DNA of 13,200 nucleotides from Lentisphaerota bacterium. GTDB taxonomy: Bacteria > Verrucomicrobiota > Kiritimatiellia > RFP12 > UBA1067. Position numbers and translations under genes: made by a program. The DNA lies in NCBI GenBank assembly GCA_015061765.1, contig SUVZ01000063.1, forward strand, positions 1 through 13,200. The letters run 5' to 3'. Positions 10,477-13,200 of this stretch are shown one piece after another (the first letter of the stretch is position 1; each line of letters opens with the position of its first letter). The notes under the pieces were generated by a model that saw only the letters and a program-made list of their open reading frames with translations, had not been told where the DNA came from and searched no databases.

Positions 10477-13200
10477 TCACCTTTTTTCCGTCCATGGAAG
10501 CGGAGCGGGCAATTTGACCGGCTTCGCCATCTCCACAAAAAACGGCATCGACTGCGGCGCAAAACCTGGCCGCGTATACATGCATTCATGAGCACCAGGC
10601 ATAAGCCTGACAACGCCGGCGGCAACCACCTTATCATCTATCCTGCAAGAAACCCCTTTCTCCAGAACGGGAACCGTGACCGACACCTTCTCCAACTTGA
10701 GACAGTCCGGCGTGATCCGAATGGTATTGCCGTCCGCATCGTCGCCGATCCTCACAGGGACAAATCCGGTACAGCCGATCCTCATATCCGCCGGAACGGA
10801 ACCAGGATACACGAAAACACGTTTTTCACCATGCTTCATCCGCACATTTCCAACGGAAACTTCCCGGTCGCTCCTGTTGATGACGCGAAACACGATCTTC
10901 CCCTTCTCCGCTTCAATGTTCTTCATCACAAGCTCGGCATCTTTTCGGGAGACAACCCCTGACTCGACTCCTCGCTTCAGCATGCGTTCAGCATCGTCTA
11001 TGCGGTTGCGACGAAACTCCACAGGCTCAAGCACAGCGCTCAGCTTGAGGCTTTCGCGCATAATGCGCACACCTTCAGGAGTAGTGACATTCTCTGGAAG
11101 CGCATTGGTGGGAATGCGTTCTACCGAAGCCTTATCGGCGGCTGGCGGCGCGTTGAGGACAACGCGCCCTACCGGCGATTTGTCAGCAACTGGTGGCCTA
11201 TCTGCAACCGGCTGCTTATCTGTGACCATCGGCGCATTATCTGCGACCGGCGGCGCGTTGGGGACAACGCGCCCTACCGGTGATTTGTCTGCGGCGGATG
11301 GAAGCAGCGAGAGAACCCGTTCCTTCGCGCTGCGCATCAGTGCCTTTGTCCCGTGCGAGATTTCAGCAGTGATATCCGGACGCCTGATATGCACGGCCAA
11401 CACCACGGCAACGCATGACATAACCGTAAGAAGCATCAATATACGCCGACAGATACGTTCCACCCTTGAACCCTTCTGTCTGTGCTTCACGTTTTCTGCA
11501 TCCGATGCTACCTTAACAGTAATCGTCTGTGACAGCTCAATGCCAGAAAAGGAGTTCACGGTAGTCCCCATTGTCTCCGCATCCCCATCGGGGAAATCGA
11601 TCCCGGCAAGTGAGCGCAGGCGACGTTCCACATCAGCTGCACTGGAGAGGCGGCGCGTAACATCTGGCTCCGTCATCTGCACAAGCAGCTTAAGAAGACG
11701 CGCATCGTCAGCAACGGCAGGCGAGTCGAACACGGGCTTTTCGAGAGTCTGCGCCCGTCGGAAGAACTGCGCATAAGCGGCGCTTCCTCTCGGAAGGCGC
11801 GGATAGGCGGTTTTGCCGGTAAGAGCTTCATACATGCACAGTCCGAGAGCATAGATATCCATCGCAGCCTCGCCGCGACTCTTTGCCGTTACCACTTCCG
11901 GCGACATGTAGTCGAACGTGCCGGGCACGTTCCCGGTGGTGACGGTTCCGTTCACGTCACGGGCTATACCGAGATCCATGATAGCCGAATCACCAGGACG
12001 GCCTTCGGGGAAATACAGGTTTGAAGGCTTGATGTCTCTGTGGTATATGCCGCGAGAGTGCATCACTGCAAGACCATGCGCATAGCGCACAAACGCCGTC
12101 AACACATCCTCGCGGGGCAGTCCGCCTGAAGAATTCCTCACGGCATCCTTCAGCGAGTTGCCAGGCATGCCAGGAAGGAACGACATGATTATAAAAGCAC
12201 TCCTGTTGCTGGAATGGCTCATCACCATGAAATCCAGAAACCGCACGAAGCAGGGATCCTGCAGCTGCGACATGATCTTTGCCTCGCGGTAGAACCTGTC
12301 GGCATAGTCGGGATTTAGCAGATGCTTCACGGCGACCAGCTCGCCGGTCGAACGCAGACGCGCCTTGAACACCTCTCCGAATCCGCCCTTGCCTACATAC
12401 TGCAATATCCGGTACGCCCGGTTCTCGACGCGAAGATCGCGGAATCGCACCGCTTTCAGCGCCGAACGCATCTCTCCGTAATCGGCAAAGCGCATCCTGC
12501 GCTCCGGCGCAAGTGAGCGGCTGAAAAGTTCATCCGAATGAGCCACCAGACGACGTATGCGCGGAGAGACGGAGATGGAGGTCGCAGGGTATGCGCCGTG
12601 TTCATCACGCGTCCAACGGGCGAGAAAATCGAAATCCGCCTTTGTCCGGGATACGGCTTCATCAGTCCTCCTGTAAGGCAGCGTCCCGGTCATCATTTCA
12701 TGTATGACAACGCCGGCGGAAAATATGTCCGACCGGACGTCTCCCGCGAACGACGTATCGGTGAAATCCGGAGCCATATAGTCGTACGAACCGACCATCT
12801 TTCCGGAAGACGGCGTCACGGAGCCGCCCTCCACCTTCGCCACCTCGAAATCGATCAGCTTCACCTCTCCGCCATGGCAGAGAAACACGTTGCCCGGCTT
12901 GACGTCACGGTGGCAGATGCCTTTCTCGGCAGCGGCGGCAAGACCGTTCACGATCCCTTCTGCGATGTGCACGGACACATCGGCATCCAATCCGCCATGC
13001 TCGCGCACAAGACGGCTCTTGAGACTCTCGCCGGAAAGACACTCCATGACCACCACATGGAGTTCCGCGAACGCCTCCTGAATCATGAAACAACCGTAGT
13101 ACCGCACGACATTCCGCTGCGTGATAGACGCAAGCTCAGAGGTGCGCTGACGCAAAGACGCGAAAAACACTCCGCCGTCATCCCTGGCAGGCATGGTCTT
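10477..13200 (-). CDS. Tandem double Hanks-type Ser/Thr kinase with membrane helix, proline-rich repeats and PEGA-like tail (5' end outside the window)
   Basis: The frame is open through the right edge. The first codons read Lys-Thr-Met-Pro, matching the catalytic Lys region of the other tandem kinase, so the glycine loop is outside and the ATG at 13194 is not the start. Numbering from that Met: domain 1 has HRDVKPGN at 95-102, DFE at 115-117 and APD at 141; domain 2 has GKGGFGEV 268-275, Lys290, HRDIKPSN 385-392, DLG 407-409 and SPE 431. One membrane helix lies at about 584-603. Outside it is a proline/alanine linker (633-705) with repeated SPVGRVVxNAPP, then a domain whose end (CRIDDKVVAAG, LMPGAHECMYTRPGFAP) resembles PEGA domains. 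It is a paralogue of the protein at 4892-7714 with a different outer part. Confidence 0.9.
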   Translation of the reverse strand, partial: KTMPARDDGGVFFASLRQRTSELASITQRNVVRYYGCFMIQEAFAELHVVVMECLSGESLKSRLVREHGGLDADVSVHIAEGIVNGLAAAAEKGICHRDVKPGNVFLCHGGEVKLIDFEVAKVEGGSVTPSSGKMVGSYDYMAPDFTDTSFAGDVRSDIFSAGVVIHEMMTGTLPYRRTDEAVSRTKADFDFLARWTRDEHGAYPATSISVSPRIRRLVAHSDELFSRSLAPERRMRFADYGEMRSALKAVRFRDLRVENRAYRILQYVGKGGFGEVFKARLRSTGELVAVKHLLNPDYADRFYREAKIMSQLQDPCFVRFLDFMVMSHSSNRSAFIIMSFLPGMPGNSLKDAVRNSSGGLPREDVLTAFVRYAHGLAVMHSRGIYHRDIKPSNLYFPEGRPGDSAIMDLGIARDVNGTVTTGNVPGTFDYMSPEVVTAKSRGEAAMDIYALGLCMYEALTGKTAYPRLPRGSAAYAQFFRRAQTLEKPVFDSPAVADDARLLKLLVQMTEPDVTRRLSSAADVERRLRSLAGIDFPDGDAETMGTTVNSFSGIELSQTITVKVASDAENVKHRQKGSRVERICRRILMLLTVMSCVAVVLAVHIRRPDITAEISHGTKALMRSAKERVLSLLPSAADKSPVGRVVPNAPPVADNAPMVTDKQPVADRPPVADKSPVGRVVLNAPPAADKASVERIPTNALPENVTTPEGVRIMRESLKLSAVLEPVEFRRNRIDDAERMLKRGVESGVVSRKDAELVMKNIEAEKGKIVFRVINRSDREVSVGNVRMKHGEKRVFVYPGSVPADMRIGCTGFVPVRIGDDADGNTIRITPDCLKLEKVSVTVPVLEKGVSCRIDDKVVAAGVVRLMPGAHECMYTRPGFAPQSMPFFVEMAKPVKLPAPLPWTEKR
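11099..11289. repeat. Palindromic repeats used as coding sequence in the kinase linker
   Basis: Bases 11144-11184 and 11249-11289 are 41-base direct repeats differing at two positions and set exactly 105 bases (35 codons) apart. Each contains a perfect 9-base inverted repeat, GGCGCGTTG / CAACGCGCC, around a 4-base loop, followed by CTACCGG. A third, worn copy of the 29-base core lies at 11099-11127. All three are read in the same frame as VGRVVPNAPP-like peptide. Confidence 0.8.

Noticed and set aside
10477..13194. ATG at 13194 as the start of the first tandem kinase
   Set aside because: The frame stays open to the edge, and alignment with the second tandem kinase puts this Met just after the catalytic Lys, so the glycine loop lies upstream.

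Overview
The window is one long minus-strand gene train (about 995 to the right edge) facing a partial plus-strand gene at the left edge. It codes on one strand for more than 12 kb. Gaps between genes are 73 bp at most, and several genes overlap. GC content is moderate and most starts have good Shine-Dalgarno sites. Lipoprotein signals and an outer-membrane-like protein indicate a cell with two membranes. Several Hanks-type kinases, ankyrin and TPR-like membrane proteins, and a palindromic repeat used as coding sequence suggest a PVC-superphylum bacterium (Lentisphaerota, Kiritimatiellota or a relative). That placement is inference; there is no rRNA or other marker here.

Layout in the direction of transcription, right to left: (1) a tandem double-kinase membrane protein, cut by the right edge (10477 to >13200); (2) a single-domain kinase with a C-terminal membrane anchor (9361-10437); (3) a secreted protein with 14-residue repeats (8736-9287); (4) and (5) two lipoproteins (8091-8717, 7711-8073); (6) a second tandem double-kinase protein with a long charged periplasmic helix (4892-7714, TTG start); (7) a short TPR-like membrane protein (4385-4861); (8) a radical SAM/SPASM enzyme (3346-4401); (9) an ankyrin membrane protein whose first 80 residues are about 75% identical to gene 7 (2086-3333), followed by 56 more open codons after a TAG; (10) a 43-residue membrane protein broken by one extra A in an A10 run (1763-1895); (11) another 43-residue membrane protein (1635-1766); (12) thiE, thiamine-phosphate synthase (997-1617). 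The left 545 bases hold the end of an unrecognised plus-strand gene. Bases 546-996 have no convincing gene.

How the parts may work together: the kinases place Ser/Thr kinase domains in the cytoplasm and, through one membrane helix, three different tails outside it (charged helix, proline-rich linker plus PEGA-like domain, or none). The lipoproteins and repeat protein would sit at the outer membrane. The TPR-like proteins flank the radical SAM gene and could be its substrates or partners. I read this as a candidate, apparently undescribed trans-envelope signalling and protein-modification system. The gene content and spacing are seen directly; the joint function is inference. The small genes between ankyrin and thiE were found by reading the frames by hand and carry two apparent lesions: a TAG and an A10 frameshift.
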